DNA of 62,325 bases from Candidatus Shapirobacteria bacterium. GTDB lineage: Bacteria; Patescibacteria; Microgenomatia; UBA12405. Positions 24,610 to 33,157 of the stretch are shown here, piece by piece (the stretch's first letter is position 1; each line of letters begins with the position of its first letter). The stretch lies in contig JAQTUF010000006.1 in assembly GCA_028710865.1 (NCBI GenBank), positions 1 through 62,325 of the forward strand, in the 5' to 3' direction. Below the pieces are notes generated by a model. The model worked only from the letters and a program-made list of their open reading frames with translations, did not search any database and was not told the DNA's origin. Position numbers and translations under genes: made by a program.

Positions 24610-25530
24610 TTATTTTTTAATTTGATTTAGAGTAAGAAGGGTGGTTTTGGCACCGAGAGAAGAAACAACAGAGGCGGAATTCTTGACCCCCCAATGAAGG
24701 GCATCTTTTGGGTCTTTATTATAAATAAGGGCAGAAATAAAGGCTGATCCAAAAGAATCTCCAGCTCCAGTTTCATCAACAGGATGAGTATTAATAATAG
24801 GAGAGTAAAGTTGTTTTTGATCAAATAAAATGTGAGCACCAAGACGACCGTTGGTAACAGCAATAAGCGGAACTTGGAGACAATGGAGATTATCCCAAAA
24901 TTGAGGAGATTGATGAGAAATATCAATTAAAACTTCTGCTTCTTCTTGGTTAAGAAGAAGCACATCAATCATTTTAATTAAAGGAAAAAGTTTTTTACGT
25001 TGAGATAATTCCCTATTCCCAGGATTAAAACAAATTTTAATATTGAATTCACGAGCAAAACCAATAATTTTTTCAAGTAAATCTATATTACCTTCAAGAG
25101 AAGTAATATAGAACCATTTTGTGTCTTTAATTTTATTCCATTTGATATGTTTTTCTTCTAAACCGAATTTACCTCTGTTGGTAAGAATAGAACGACTACC
25201 GTCAAAAGCAACTAGAATAATGGAAAAATCGGTTATATCTTTTTTATTTTGAACAATAAACTGAGAGTCGACTTTATTTTTTTTAAGGTCATCAAAAATA
25301 AAATTATTTAAATGACTATCACCGATTAGAGAAAGACAGGCTGATTTGAGACCAAGGCGAGAGAAAGAGACTGATGAATTGGTACCCCCCCCACCACTAC
25401 AAAAAAGACTTTGATTAATTTCGTTTTTAGAAGAAGCAGGAATATTAAGTATTTTTTTTTGAATGGAAAATTGGTCTGACTTGACAAAAATGTCAATTGT
25501 TGCTGAACCAATAGAAATTACATCATACAT
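24610..25530 (-). CDS. PfkB-family carbohydrate kinase
   Basis: A 306-aa ribokinase/PfkB-family sugar kinase. It has SIGSATIDIFV at the N-terminus, the glycine motif GGGGTNSSVSFSRLG, FNPGNRELSQRK and the C-terminal DETGAGDSFGSAF with the catalytic Asp and anion hole. It overlaps the class II aldolase gene by 13 nt. That neighbour suggests a fructose-phosphate substrate (a PfkB-type phosphofructokinase), but substrate choice in this family cannot be read from motifs alone. Confidence 0.85.
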   Translation of the reverse strand: MYDVISIGSATIDIFVKSDQFSIQKKILNIPASSKNEINQSLFCSGGGGTNSSVSFSRLGLKSACLSLIGDSHLNNFIFDDLKKNKVDSQFIVQNKKDITDFSIILVAFDGSRSILTNRGKFGLEEKHIKWNKIKDTKWFYITSLEGNIDLLEKIIGFAREFNIKICFNPGNRELSQRKKLFPLIKMIDVLLLNQEEAEVLIDISHQSPQFWDNLHCLQVPLIAVTNGRLGAHILFDQKQLYSPIINTHPVDETGAGDSFGSAFISALIYNKDPKDALHWGVKNSASVVSSLGAKTTLLTLNQIKK

Positions 25531-26348
25531 AAGAATTTATTTTTAATAACAATCTTTAAATCATCAATAATAGGGGTTAGGAGTTTGTAAATCTTATCGC
25601 TTTTATTACTGGCTAAATTAGTTTTAAGAGATTTTAAAAATTCATTTCGAAGATCAGTATTTATATTTATTTTGACAATACCTGATTTAAGGCTGGCAGA
25701 AATTTGACTAGGATCAACACCGGAACCACCATGAAGAGTAAAAAATTGATTAGGTAGTTTCTCTTTAATTTTGGTTAATAAATCTAAATCTAAAACTTCA
25801 GGTTGGTCTAAACTAACTCCGTGAAGATTACCAATTGAAATGGCTAAAAGATCAGTTTTAGTTTGGCTAACAAAATCAAAAGCTAAATCAGGATCAGTAA
25901 AACTTTCGGGTGAAATTTGACTATCAACTAAATTAATTTTATTAAATTCAGTTTCAATTAGAACATCAGGGTGTTTGGCTTTTATTTTATTAATAAAATC
26001 AATACTACATTTAAGGTTTTGATCAAAAGAAAGATTAGAGCCATCAAAATGAACCATATCAAAACCAAGGTCAATTAAACTTTCTAAACGAGTTAAATCT
26101 GAGCCATGATCCATATTTAAAAAAATAGGTAAGCCATCAATTCGAGCTTTTTTAACCAACATATATAAACGTTCGGCCTGAATAAACTTATCTTCTCCAG
26201 AAGAAAGTTGAACAATACAGGGATAGCCAGTTTCAGTAACAACAGCTTCAACAGCTTGATAAATTTCAAAAGAATCAATATTAAAAGCGGGAATGGCTTT
26301 ATTTTGAGAAAAATAGGTGGATAAAATTTCTTTTAGAGTTTTGGGCAT
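25518..26348 (-). CDS. fba: Class II fructose-bisphosphate aldolase family protein
   Basis: A 276-aa zinc-dependent class II aldolase. Motifs: AIPAFNIDSFE, LNMDHGSDL (catalytic Asp and zinc His), MVHFDGSNL, LIETEF (Glu), SIGNLHGV (zinc His) and LHGGSGV (zinc His plus phosphate loop), then IVKININTDLR. The predicted reaction is cleavage of fructose 1,6-bisphosphate to triose phosphates, upstream of the gap-pgk steps; related ketose-bisphosphate aldolases (tagatose type) cannot be excluded. First gene of a three-gene minus-strand unit. Confidence 0.9.
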   Translation of the reverse strand: MPKTLKEILSTYFSQNKAIPAFNIDSFEIYQAVEAVVTETGYPCIVQLSSGEDKFIQAERLYMLVKKARIDGLPIFLNMDHGSDLTRLESLIDLGFDMVHFDGSNLSFDQNLKCSIDFINKIKAKHPDVLIETEFNKINLVDSQISPESFTDPDLAFDFVSQTKTDLLAISIGNLHGVSLDQPEVLDLDLLTKIKEKLPNQFFTLHGGSGVDPSQISASLKSGIVKININTDLRNEFLKSLKTNLASNKSDKIYKLLTPIIDDLKIVIKNKFLCMM

Positions 26349-26402
26349 AAATTAAATTATTAACACTAATATTATTAAGTATAAAGCAAAATTCTAATAA
26401 GA

Positions 26403-26408
26403 TATAAT
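26403..26408 (+). promoter_or_regulatory. -10 box of the sigma-factor gene
   Basis: TATAAT at 26403-26408, preceded by GA, ends 11 nt before the ATG at 26420. The expected transcription start is about 26415, leaving a leader of ~5 nt with no ribosome-binding site. Confidence 0.6.
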
Positions 26409-26419
26409 AGTCACTATTG

Positions 26420-26920
26420 ATGGAAAAGTTTTATAAAAAATATTATTTAAGTGTGAGGGGTTTTGTGGCAAAAAAAATAGATGATGAAGGTGTGGTGGAA
26501 GAAATAACGAATGATGTTTTATTAGCGGCAATAAATTCGATGGAAAATTTTAATGGTAGATGTAGTGAATTTAGTTGGATATGTAGTATTGCGAAACATA
26601 AAGTCATAGATTACTATCGAAAGAAAAAAATAAAGACAATTTTATTTTCAGTTAATCCTATGTTTGAAGAGATAGCTGATAAGGCTTTAAATCCAGAAAG
26701 AGATGCCTTAAAAAATGAATTAAAAGAAGAAATTAAAAAAACTTTCAAAGAAATGAAAGCAGGTTATAAAAATATACTACGACTTAAATATATAGAAGGT
26801 TGGAAGGTTGATGATATTGCTAAAAAAAATAAATTAAGTGTTAAGGCTGTAGAATCAAGATTGATGAGAGCGAGAAAACAATTTAAAGAAGCTTGGATCT
26901 ATGATCAAAAAGAGGATTAA
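26420..26920 (+). CDS. ECF-like RNA polymerase sigma factor
   Basis: A 166-aa sigma-70-family factor with only regions 2 and 4. Region 2: VEEITNDVLLAAINSMENF, then FSWICSIAKHKVIDYYRKKK (core and -10 binding). Region 4: YKNILRLKYIEGWKVDDIAK and LSVKAVESRLMRARKQFKEA (helix-turn-helix for -35 recognition). I prefer ATG 26420 over TTG 26417, which only adds one residue. The next gene overlaps by 20 nt and encodes a small membrane protein, the usual place of an anti-sigma factor. Target genes unknown. Confidence 0.88.
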   Translation: MEKFYKKYYLSVRGFVAKKIDDEGVVEEITNDVLLAAINSMENFNGRCSEFSWICSIAKHKVIDYYRKKKIKTILFSVNPMFEEIADKALNPERDALKNELKEEIKKTFKEMKAGYKNILRLKYIEGWKVDDIAKKNKLSVKAVESRLMRARKQFKEAWIYDQKED

Positions 26921-27245
26921 AAAAATAATTAAACTAAGCATTTTAATAATGTTTAGACAAATATGGAAGTTATTGTGCAATTTATATCATTTGATAACTG
27001 AACCATTTTTGACATTAAAACTGTTAATCAAAGAGAGAGATAAATCCCAAATATTTTTGATCAGTTTGATATTTTTAATGCCAGTAATTGCCTATTTTTT
27101 AGCAAGAATAGTTTGGGATTATTATCGATATGGATTGATAATAAATAATACAGGGGTACTTTTTATTGTAGCTATAATAATCCAAATAATATTATTACTG
27201 TATTTAGGATATTGGGTATTGAAGATAATTAAAAAACAGAATTAG
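26901..27245 (+). CDS. Small membrane protein, candidate anti-sigma partner
   Basis: A 114-aa protein with a basic N-terminal ~17 residues and two to three membrane spans (~45-68 and ~82-107). No zinc-binding HxxxCxxC anti-sigma motif is present. It overlaps the sigma-factor gene by 20 nt, so the two are co-translated, and this location is the main reason to suspect an anti-sigma or sensor role. An internal ATG at 26949 is an alternative start. Ends in a 4-nt convergent overlap with ispE. Confidence 0.65.
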   Translation: MIKKRIKKIIKLSILIMFRQIWKLLCNLYHLITEPFLTLKLLIKERDKSQIFLISLIFLMPVIAYFLARIVWDYYRYGLIINNTGVLFIVAIIIQIILLLYLGYWVLKIIKKQN

Positions 27246-28090
27246 AAAGGTTTTACCAGAAAAGTATTTTTATAAGTAGAAATAAGGTCAGATTTAGTTT
27301 TTTTGGCTGATTTAAAATCATAAAAAATTCCAAAAACAGTTGGTCCTTTACCGGTAATAGAAACTCCCAAGGATTGGTTATTGATCATAACTGATTTGAT
27401 TTGATTAATGACGGGAAATTTCTTGGGAGTCCAAATATTAAAATCATTATGAAGATGTTGGCCAATAGTTTTTAAATTTTTAGATTTAATAGAAGAAGCT
27501 AAACTATTTAAATTGTTCTTATTTATAGATTGATAATCAACTTGTTGGAAAGCATCTGTGGTACTAATAAAAATATCTGGGAAACAAAGAACAATGTAAC
27601 ACTTAGGTAGAGATGGTAGGGAAATAAGTTTACCTGATGTATCTCCTTGAATTTCTGATTTGACGCCACCAACTAATGAAAAAGGAAGATCCATGCCTAA
27701 AGGTTTTGCTAAATTAATAAGTTTTGATAAAGATAAATTTAAATGCCAAATTTTATTTAAAGCTTTTAAAACAACAGCTGCATTAGAACTACCACCACCA
27801 AGACCAGAACCGATAGGGATGTTTTTGATTAACTTTATAGAAACTCCAGTTTTGATATTAAATTTTTGTTTGAGTAAATTGACAGCCTGATAAATAAGAT
27901 TATTATTATCAGTCGGTAAATTTGGACAATTTTTAATATTGATTTTTATAGTATCCGGTTTGATAGGACGAATAGAAAGATAATCAAAAAGAGAAATTTG
28001 AGTATAAATACATTTGACTTGATGGTAATGATTCAATTTTTTAATAATGGAGAGACCAAGATTAAGTTTGGCGGGAGATTTATAAATCAT
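27242..28090 (-). CDS. ispE: 4-diphosphocytidyl-2-C-methyl-D-erythritol kinase
   Basis: A 282-aa GHMP kinase of the MEP isoprenoid pathway, phosphorylating CDP-methylerythritol. It has SPAKLNLGLSI at the N-terminus, the ATP loop PIGSGLGGGSSNAA and the C-terminal SITGKGPTVFGIF glycine motif. Length is typical (~280). It overlaps ispF by 11 nt in a tightly packed ispC-ispD-ispF-ispE run, so the four are one operon. Confidence 0.95.
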   Translation of the reverse strand: MIYKSPAKLNLGLSIIKKLNHYHQVKCIYTQISLFDYLSIRPIKPDTIKINIKNCPNLPTDNNNLIYQAVNLLKQKFNIKTGVSIKLIKNIPIGSGLGGGSSNAAVVLKALNKIWHLNLSLSKLINLAKPLGMDLPFSLVGGVKSEIQGDTSGKLISLPSLPKCYIVLCFPDIFISTTDAFQQVDYQSINKNNLNSLASSIKSKNLKTIGQHLHNDFNIWTPKKFPVINQIKSVMINNQSLGVSITGKGPTVFGIFYDFKSAKKTKSDLISTYKNTFLVKPF

Positions 28091-28577
28091 TTTGGAAAAT
28101 TAAAACAATACTAGTAGCTTGAATCCCCTGACCCAAACCAAAACTAGTTAAATCTTGTCCACTGGTAAAAGTTATCCCAATATTATTGGTGGGTATTTCT
28201 AGGATGGAGGAAAGACTGGTTTTAATGTCATCTCTAAATGTTTCTAATTTTGGCTGACTACCTTCAACAGCAATCGAAACATTGGAAATAGAAAGATTCT
28301 GATCTTTTAAAATTGAAATGATTTTAGTTAAATAAAGACGACTATCTGTAATTCCATCTTTACACATAGGACCAGCCCAAGTATTAAGGGAACCACTTCC
28401 AAGAGAAGAACTAAAAGCATTGCAAAGAGAATGAAGAACGACATCTCCATCAGAATCAGAATCAAAATAAAAATCTTGACTGACAGTAAAACCTCCCAAA
28501 ATTAGATTTTTGGGATTAGGAGAAATAGTTTTAGAAATAAGACGGTGACTGTCTAGTCCAAGACCAATTTTAAGCAT
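28080..28577 (-). CDS. ispF: 2-C-methyl-D-erythritol 2,4-cyclodiphosphate synthase
   Basis: A 165-aa trimeric cyclase. GLGLDSHRLI supplies the metal Asp and His, SDGDVVLHSLCNAF the next His, and AVEGSQPKL matches the CDP-binding region. The C-terminal FTSGQDLTSFGLGQGIQA corresponds to the conserved TTTExLGFxGxxxGIAA with several changes. It overlaps ispD by 8 nt and ispE by 11 nt, in pathway-consistent order. Confidence 0.94.
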   Translation of the reverse strand: MLKIGLGLDSHRLISKTISPNPKNLILGGFTVSQDFYFDSDSDGDVVLHSLCNAFSSSLGSGSLNTWAGPMCKDGITDSRLYLTKIISILKDQNLSISNVSIAVEGSQPKLETFRDDIKTSLSSILEIPTNNIGITFTSGQDLTSFGLGQGIQATSIVLIFQNDL

Positions 28578-29247
28578 ATTTAGAGATAGGATTTTTTAAT
28601 AAACAACTGACAAAGTCTAAATCCTGAGGGAGAGTAATTTTTAGATTATTGAATTCCCCTGGAATAATTTTTACAGGAACACCGATGTGGCCAACCAATT
28701 CACTATCATCGCAGCCTTCATGTTGATTGTTGGTGATAGCCATTTCATAAGCCTTTTTGATGATATCTTTGCGAAAAGCTTGAGGAGTTTGAGCCATCCA
28801 AGTGAGAGATCGAGGCGGATGATCAGAAATAAAACCATCAGTGGAATATTTGATGGAAACATGTGGAGGAATAGCAGTCATAACAGCATTATGTTTTTGA
28901 ACTTCAGTAGCGACTTGATCAATTAAATCAGAGGAAACAATAGGTCGAGCACCATCGTGAATAACAATAAATTCACCTTGACAAACTGCTAAACCATTTA
29001 AGGCAGAAATAAAACGTTGGCTACCACCAATAACAAATTTAACTTTAATATTGGCTTGCTTAGCTAATCTTTGAAACTTTTTTAAATTATCTTGACGAAC
29101 AGAGACAATAATTTCATCAATTTTTTTGGCTTTAACAAAATTTTCCAAGGTGTAAATAAAAATAGTTTTGTTTTTAATTTTGGCAAAAAGTTTGTCACTG
29201 CCAAAGCGAGTTCCATTACCAGCACAAGTAATAATGGCAGATATCAT
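28570..29247 (-). CDS. ispD: 2-C-methyl-D-erythritol 4-phosphate cytidylyltransferase
   Basis: A 225-aa nucleotidyltransferase of the MEP pathway. Motifs: IITCAGNGTRFG (CTP loop with the catalytic Arg), VIGGSQRFISALNGL, FIVIHDGARPIV, AVMTAIPPHVSIK, MAQTPQAFRKD and EGCDDSELV. All are standard apart from small substitutions. It lies 2 nt after dxr and overlaps ispF. Confidence 0.95.
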   Translation of the reverse strand: MISAIITCAGNGTRFGSDKLFAKIKNKTIFIYTLENFVKAKKIDEIIVSVRQDNLKKFQRLAKQANIKVKFVIGGSQRFISALNGLAVCQGEFIVIHDGARPIVSSDLIDQVATEVQKHNAVMTAIPPHVSIKYSTDGFISDHPPRSLTWMAQTPQAFRKDIIKKAYEMAITNNQHEGCDDSELVGHIGVPVKIIPGEFNNLKITLPQDLDFVSCLLKNPISKYA

Positions 29248-29249
29248 AA

Positions 29250-30341
29250 TTAAATAAATTTGATAGCTTGGGTAGAAGCTATTTTTTCTGAATTAATAAT
29301 TTGATCAATATTTGGAGATTTAATAAAAGAGACAGTCTCCATAGTTTTTTGAATAACTTTGGGGATGTCAGTGAATTTTATTTTGTGGTTCAAAAAGGCT
29401 TGAACAGCAGTAGTATCAGCACCATGAAGTATAGCAGGCATATTTCCTCCCATTTTGAGAGCTTCAAAACCAAACTGAAGACAGGGAAATTTTTTAAAAG
29501 GAGCCGATTTAAATTCTAAAGTTTGACCAAAGATATTTGGAGGAGATAAAAGTTTATTTGATTTTCTGTCTGGGTAAAAAAGAGCATATTGGATATAACG
29601 ACGCATATCAGGAATGCCAAATTCTCCAATAATAGAACCATCAATAAATTCAACTAGAGAATGACAAAAATATTGAGGGTGAACAGTAATTTGAATTTTT
29701 TCTGGTGGAAGATTAAAAAGAAGACCAGCTTCAATAACTTCAAAGGTTTTATTAATACCAGTAGCACTATCAACAGCAATTTTTTGACCCATATCCCAAA
29801 CAGGGCGGTTTAAAATATCTTTCAGAGTGACTTTGTCCAATTGTGATTGAGTCATTTTGGCAATAGGACCAGAACCCATAGTTAAGATAAGATGATTTAT
29901 TTCATCTTTCTTACCAGCATGAAGACATTGCCAAATAGCTGAATGTTCACTATCAATGGGAAAAATATTGACATGATTTTTTTTGGCTTGAGCTAAAACA
30001 TAACTACCGGCAATAACTAAAACTTCTTTGGTAGCTAGGGCAATATTTTTACCTTTGTTAATGGCTAAAAGAGTTGGATTTAAACCACTTAAACCAACAG
30101 TAGCAACGACTAATAACTCAACATCGGGATGAATAGCAATTTTATCAAGAGAAGAAGGGCCATCAATTTCAGTAATGGCAGTGATTTTAGGTTTAAATTC
30201 GGCAACTTGTTGATCAAATTTGACCGATGGACGACGGCAAGATAAACCAATAACCTGAAATTGATCTGGATAAGATCTGATAATTTCTAGGGCTTGACTG
30301 CCGATTTGGCCAGTTGATCCTAATATGGCGATTTTTTTCAT
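29250..30341 (-). CDS. dxr: 1-deoxy-D-xylulose 5-phosphate reductoisomerase
   Basis: A 363-aa NADPH-dependent enzyme making methylerythritol phosphate. The Rossmann motif ILGSTGQIGSQAL is at the N-terminus. Further motifs are ALATKEVLV, FPIDSEHSAIWQCL, NRPVWDMGQKIAVDSATG, NKTFEVIEAGLLF and VHPQYFCHSLVEF. Compared with the common family, LTASGGPF reads LTMGSGPI and VHPQS reads VHPQY, so the substrate loop is somewhat divergent. First gene of the MEP operon; it stands alone as the promoter-proximal gene, divergent from yjbQ. Confidence 0.93.
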   Translation of the reverse strand: MKKIAILGSTGQIGSQALEIIRSYPDQFQVIGLSCRRPSVKFDQQVAEFKPKITAITEIDGPSSLDKIAIHPDVELLVVATVGLSGLNPTLLAINKGKNIALATKEVLVIAGSYVLAQAKKNHVNIFPIDSEHSAIWQCLHAGKKDEINHLILTMGSGPIAKMTQSQLDKVTLKDILNRPVWDMGQKIAVDSATGINKTFEVIEAGLLFNLPPEKIQITVHPQYFCHSLVEFIDGSIIGEFGIPDMRRYIQYALFYPDRKSNKLLSPPNIFGQTLEFKSAPFKKFPCLQFGFEALKMGGNMPAILHGADTTAVQAFLNHKIKFTDIPKVIQKTMETVSFIKSPNIDQIINSEKIASTQAIKFI

Positions 30342-30427
30342 GAATGTTTACTTTTTTGGTCGTAATAAAAAACATATTCATGCATAATGAATGATTTTTA
30401 ATCAGGATAACGACGTAATTAAGGCTT

Positions 30428-30880
30428 ATGATTAAACAAAAAAAATTTGAATATAAAAGTGAAGATTATTTAGAATTTAAAGACTTAACTAATGAAGTGG
30501 AAAAATTTGTTAAAAAAAGTGGAATAAAAACAGGACAAGTATTAGTATATTCAACTCATACAACCGTAGCAATCTGTATTAATGAAAAAGAGGCAGGAAT
30601 AGTCAAAGACTTTAAAAAATTAATGGATAAAATAATTCCTAAAAAAAATTATTATTGCCATAATGATTTAAATATAAGGACAGAAAACTTAGTTTGTCAG
30701 TCAGCAGCGTCGGATTGCTTAAATGGCCACTCTCACTGTACTCACCTAATAATGAGAAATTCTGAAACTATTCCAATTGAAAAAGGAAAAATGATTTTTG
30801 GGCCGTGGCAAAGAATTTTTGCAATTGAATTGGATTGTGAGCGTAAAAGAGAAGTAATTTTTCAAATTATTGGTGAATAA
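30428..30880 (+). CDS. YjbQ/UPF0047-family protein
   Basis: A 150-aa YjbQ-type protein. It has VLVYSTHTTVAICINE, DLNIRTENLV, NGHSHCTHLIMRNSETIPI and MIFGPWQRIFAIELD, with the conserved His residues that bind a metal. Some members show thiamine-phosphate synthase activity in vitro, but the physiological role is uncertain. It sits between the dxr and ispH genes and converges with ispH (14-nt overlap). Confidence 0.9.
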   Translation: MIKQKKFEYKSEDYLEFKDLTNEVEKFVKKSGIKTGQVLVYSTHTTVAICINEKEAGIVKDFKKLMDKIIPKKNYYCHNDLNIRTENLVCQSAASDCLNGHSHCTHLIMRNSETIPIEKGKMIFGPWQRIFAIELDCERKREVIFQIIGE

Positions 30881-31724
30881 TATCCTCTATTTTAGAAATA
30901 ACTTCATTTAAAACATTTTCTGGAGTACTAGCACCAGAACTAATGACAATATTTTTCTGATCTTTAAACCAATCTGGATTTAATTGAGAAGCATTATCGA
31001 CAATAAAACTTTTGGCACCAACGCTTTCAGCTACAGATTGAAGACTATTGGAATTAGCACTAGTGGGAGCACCAACAATAATGACAAATTTATATTTTTT
31101 AGCTAAATCAATAATGGCATTTTGTCGATCAGTGGTAGCTTGGCAAATGTGAGGTAAAATGGAAATTTCTGGATATTTATTTTTTAAAAAATTTAAAGCT
31201 TCTTTAGTCTCAATAGTAGAAAGGGTGGTTTGGTTAATAACAATAGTATTTTTAGAATCATTAATTCTAAAATTAAAAATGTCTTTTAAAGTAATAGGAG
31301 TAACAAAATCTGGAGCTTCACCAACAACACCAATAGTTTCATCGTGATCAATTTTATTGCAGAGAAAAATGATATCTTTTTTTTGAGAAGACAATTTTTT
31401 AACTGTTTCGTGTGATCTTAAAACCATAGGACAAGTAGCATCGACAACTTCTAACCCTCTGTCTTTGATTTCTTGATAAATTGAGGGAGAGGCTCCGTGA
31501 CTACGGATAATGATTATTGAACCAGTAGGGATTTCTTTTAAATCTTTAACTGTTTTTATATGTAATTTTTGTTCGAGCCAATCAATAACATGTTGGTTAT
31601 GAACTAATTCACCCAACATAAAAATAGGTTTAGTCGAATTTTTGGAGGTATTTTGGGCAATTTCAATAGCCCGACTGACACCAAAACAAAATCCATGGGG
31701 ATTGGCTACAATAATATTAGACAT
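30867..31724 (-). CDS. ispH: 4-hydroxy-3-methylbut-2-enyl diphosphate reductase
   Basis: A 285-aa iron-sulfur enzyme for the last MEP step, yielding IPP and DMAPP. The three cluster cysteines are in HGFCFGV, DATCPMV and HICQATTDRQ. Substrate residues are in LGELVHNQHV and IIRSHGAS. The family motif for N-S-S-N-S is changed to TSANSNSL, and the C-terminus has SSGASTPENVL. It overlaps tdk by 8 nt. Confidence 0.95.
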   Translation of the reverse strand: MSNIIVANPHGFCFGVSRAIEIAQNTSKNSTKPIFMLGELVHNQHVIDWLEQKLHIKTVKDLKEIPTGSIIIIRSHGASPSIYQEIKDRGLEVVDATCPMVLRSHETVKKLSSQKKDIIFLCNKIDHDETIGVVGEAPDFVTPITLKDIFNFRINDSKNTIVINQTTLSTIETKEALNFLKNKYPEISILPHICQATTDRQNAIIDLAKKYKFVIIVGAPTSANSNSLQSVAESVGAKSFIVDNASQLNPDWFKDQKNIVISSGASTPENVLNEVISKIEDIIHQ

Positions 31725-32424
31725 GTTTTTTAGTTATTTTTTTATCGTATAAGAGAGTTTTTCTTGGTCTTCTACCAGTAACTGACCAATGTTTTAAACA
31801 TCTGGCTTCGTAAGTAAAGACTGGCCTTTCGGTTTCAGTGGCAAATTTTTCAATAATAATTAAAGGACTGGAGTAGGAATCTGGTTTACCATTTTTAAGA
31901 CGCTGAGTCATGGTAGCAGGAGCACCACATTTATGTTTACCATCGGATGAATAAGTACACCGAGCGGTTGGCATTTCTAATCTAGTAGATATAGCCATAA
32001 GATCACGAACACCGTTGGTAAAAGCCTCTCCCCGATAATTAGTATTAAGCCCAGAGTAAGCAACATTTTTACCAGATTCAACTAAACGCATAACAACTTC
32101 AGTAATATCATCATCAAACATTTCAACTTCATCAATGGCAACAATATCAACTTTAGAATAATTTTTTTTAACATCTTTTAAAATAAAACTGGATTTAGCC
32201 TTTAATTTTCCTTGTGATGAAGCAGGAACAGGTATAGCTTTGCGAGAACCACCACAACGAGAACAAACCAAATCGATGGCGAAACGATCATCAACTTCCG
32301 GTTTGTAGACAACAACTTTTTCACCAACTGCTTCAGCGGCAGAAACATGATCAAGTAAAAGTAAAGTTTTTCGAGCGTTCATTGGACCGACAAAACCAAC
32401 AATGGCACCGTGCTTTTTAGACAT
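31717..32424 (-). CDS. tdk: Thymidine kinase (type II), divergent
   Basis: A 235-aa type II thymidine kinase (salvage of thymidine to dTMP). The P-loop is GPMNARKTLLLL, differing from the usual MxSGKT by Ala-Arg before the Lys. The Mg/Walker B motif is VAIDEVEMFDD, and the lasso/zinc region has GLNTNYRGEAF, ARCTYS...KCGAPATMTQR. An extra CSRCGG sits between the P-loop and Walker B, and the C-terminus has a further Cys. An ATG at 32424 is 8 nt from TAAAAT (32438-32433). It overlaps ispH. Confidence 0.85.
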   Translation of the reverse strand: MSKKHGAIVGFVGPMNARKTLLLLDHVSAAEAVGEKVVVYKPEVDDRFAIDLVCSRCGGSRKAIPVPASSQGKLKAKSSFILKDVKKNYSKVDIVAIDEVEMFDDDITEVVMRLVESGKNVAYSGLNTNYRGEAFTNGVRDLMAISTRLEMPTARCTYSSDGKHKCGAPATMTQRLKNGKPDSYSSPLIIIEKFATETERPVFTYEARCLKHWSVTGRRPRKTLLYDKKITKKHV

Positions 32425-32473
32425 ATAAGCTCATTTTAACGTAATTGAGGTAAAATTGGGAGTATAAAAAAAT

Positions 32474-33013
32474 ATGAAAATATATTTTGTAACTGGAAAT
32501 AAAAATAAATTGAAAGAAGTTCAAATGATAATGCCAGAAGTGGAAGGATTAGAGTTGGATTTGATAGAGATACAAGAACTTGATCATAAAAAAGTTTTGG
32601 AGCACAAACTAAAAGAAGCTCAAAAATATAAACCAGGAGTAAATTTAATAGTTGAGGATTTATCATTGGTAATTAATGGAACTAATGGATTACCTGGACC
32701 ATTAATAAAGTGGTTTTTAAAATCAGTTGGAAGGAAAGGAATTTATAAGATGGCAAAAAATTTTGGTGATCAAACAGCAGTTGTTGAAGAAATTTTGGGT
32801 TATGTAACAAGGGAAGGGAAAATGGAATATTTTGAGGGAATAGTTAAAGGTAAAATTGTGGAACCTAGAGGAGAATCCGATTTTGGTTTCGATCCAATTT
32901 TTGTACCTGATGGAACGAATAAAACTTATGCTGAAATGAGTATTGAAGAGAAAAATAAAATTTCACATAGAAGAAAAGCATTGAATAAATTAAAAGAATA
33001 TTTGGAAAAGTAA
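32474..33013 (+). CDS. RdgB/HAM1-family non-canonical purine NTP pyrophosphatase
   Basis: A 179-aa ITPase-like protein that removes dITP/XTP from the nucleotide pool. It begins with FVTGNKNKLKEVQMI, and has VEDLSLVINGTNGLPGPLIKW (family DDSGL...G.PG.), GRGxD-like GESDFGFDPIFVP and MSIEEKNKISHRRKAL. The central acidic motif is ED rather than DD. TATAAA at 32463-32468 lies just before the start, divergent from tdk. Confidence 0.9.
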   Translation: MKIYFVTGNKNKLKEVQMIMPEVEGLELDLIEIQELDHKKVLEHKLKEAQKYKPGVNLIVEDLSLVINGTNGLPGPLIKWFLKSVGRKGIYKMAKNFGDQTAVVEEILGYVTREGKMEYFEGIVKGKIVEPRGESDFGFDPIFVPDGTNKTYAEMSIEEKNKISHRRKALNKLKEYLEK

Positions 33014-33157
33014 TTTGGAGAGATACTATTTCTGACATCGAACTAAAGTGCCAAAAAAAATACCACCTTTGTAATTTAACTGTGAAATTTTATATAGTGC
33101 TCATCTTGTTTATGTTAGAATTATTCACTATTATTAATAATTTAAACTTAATAAAAG

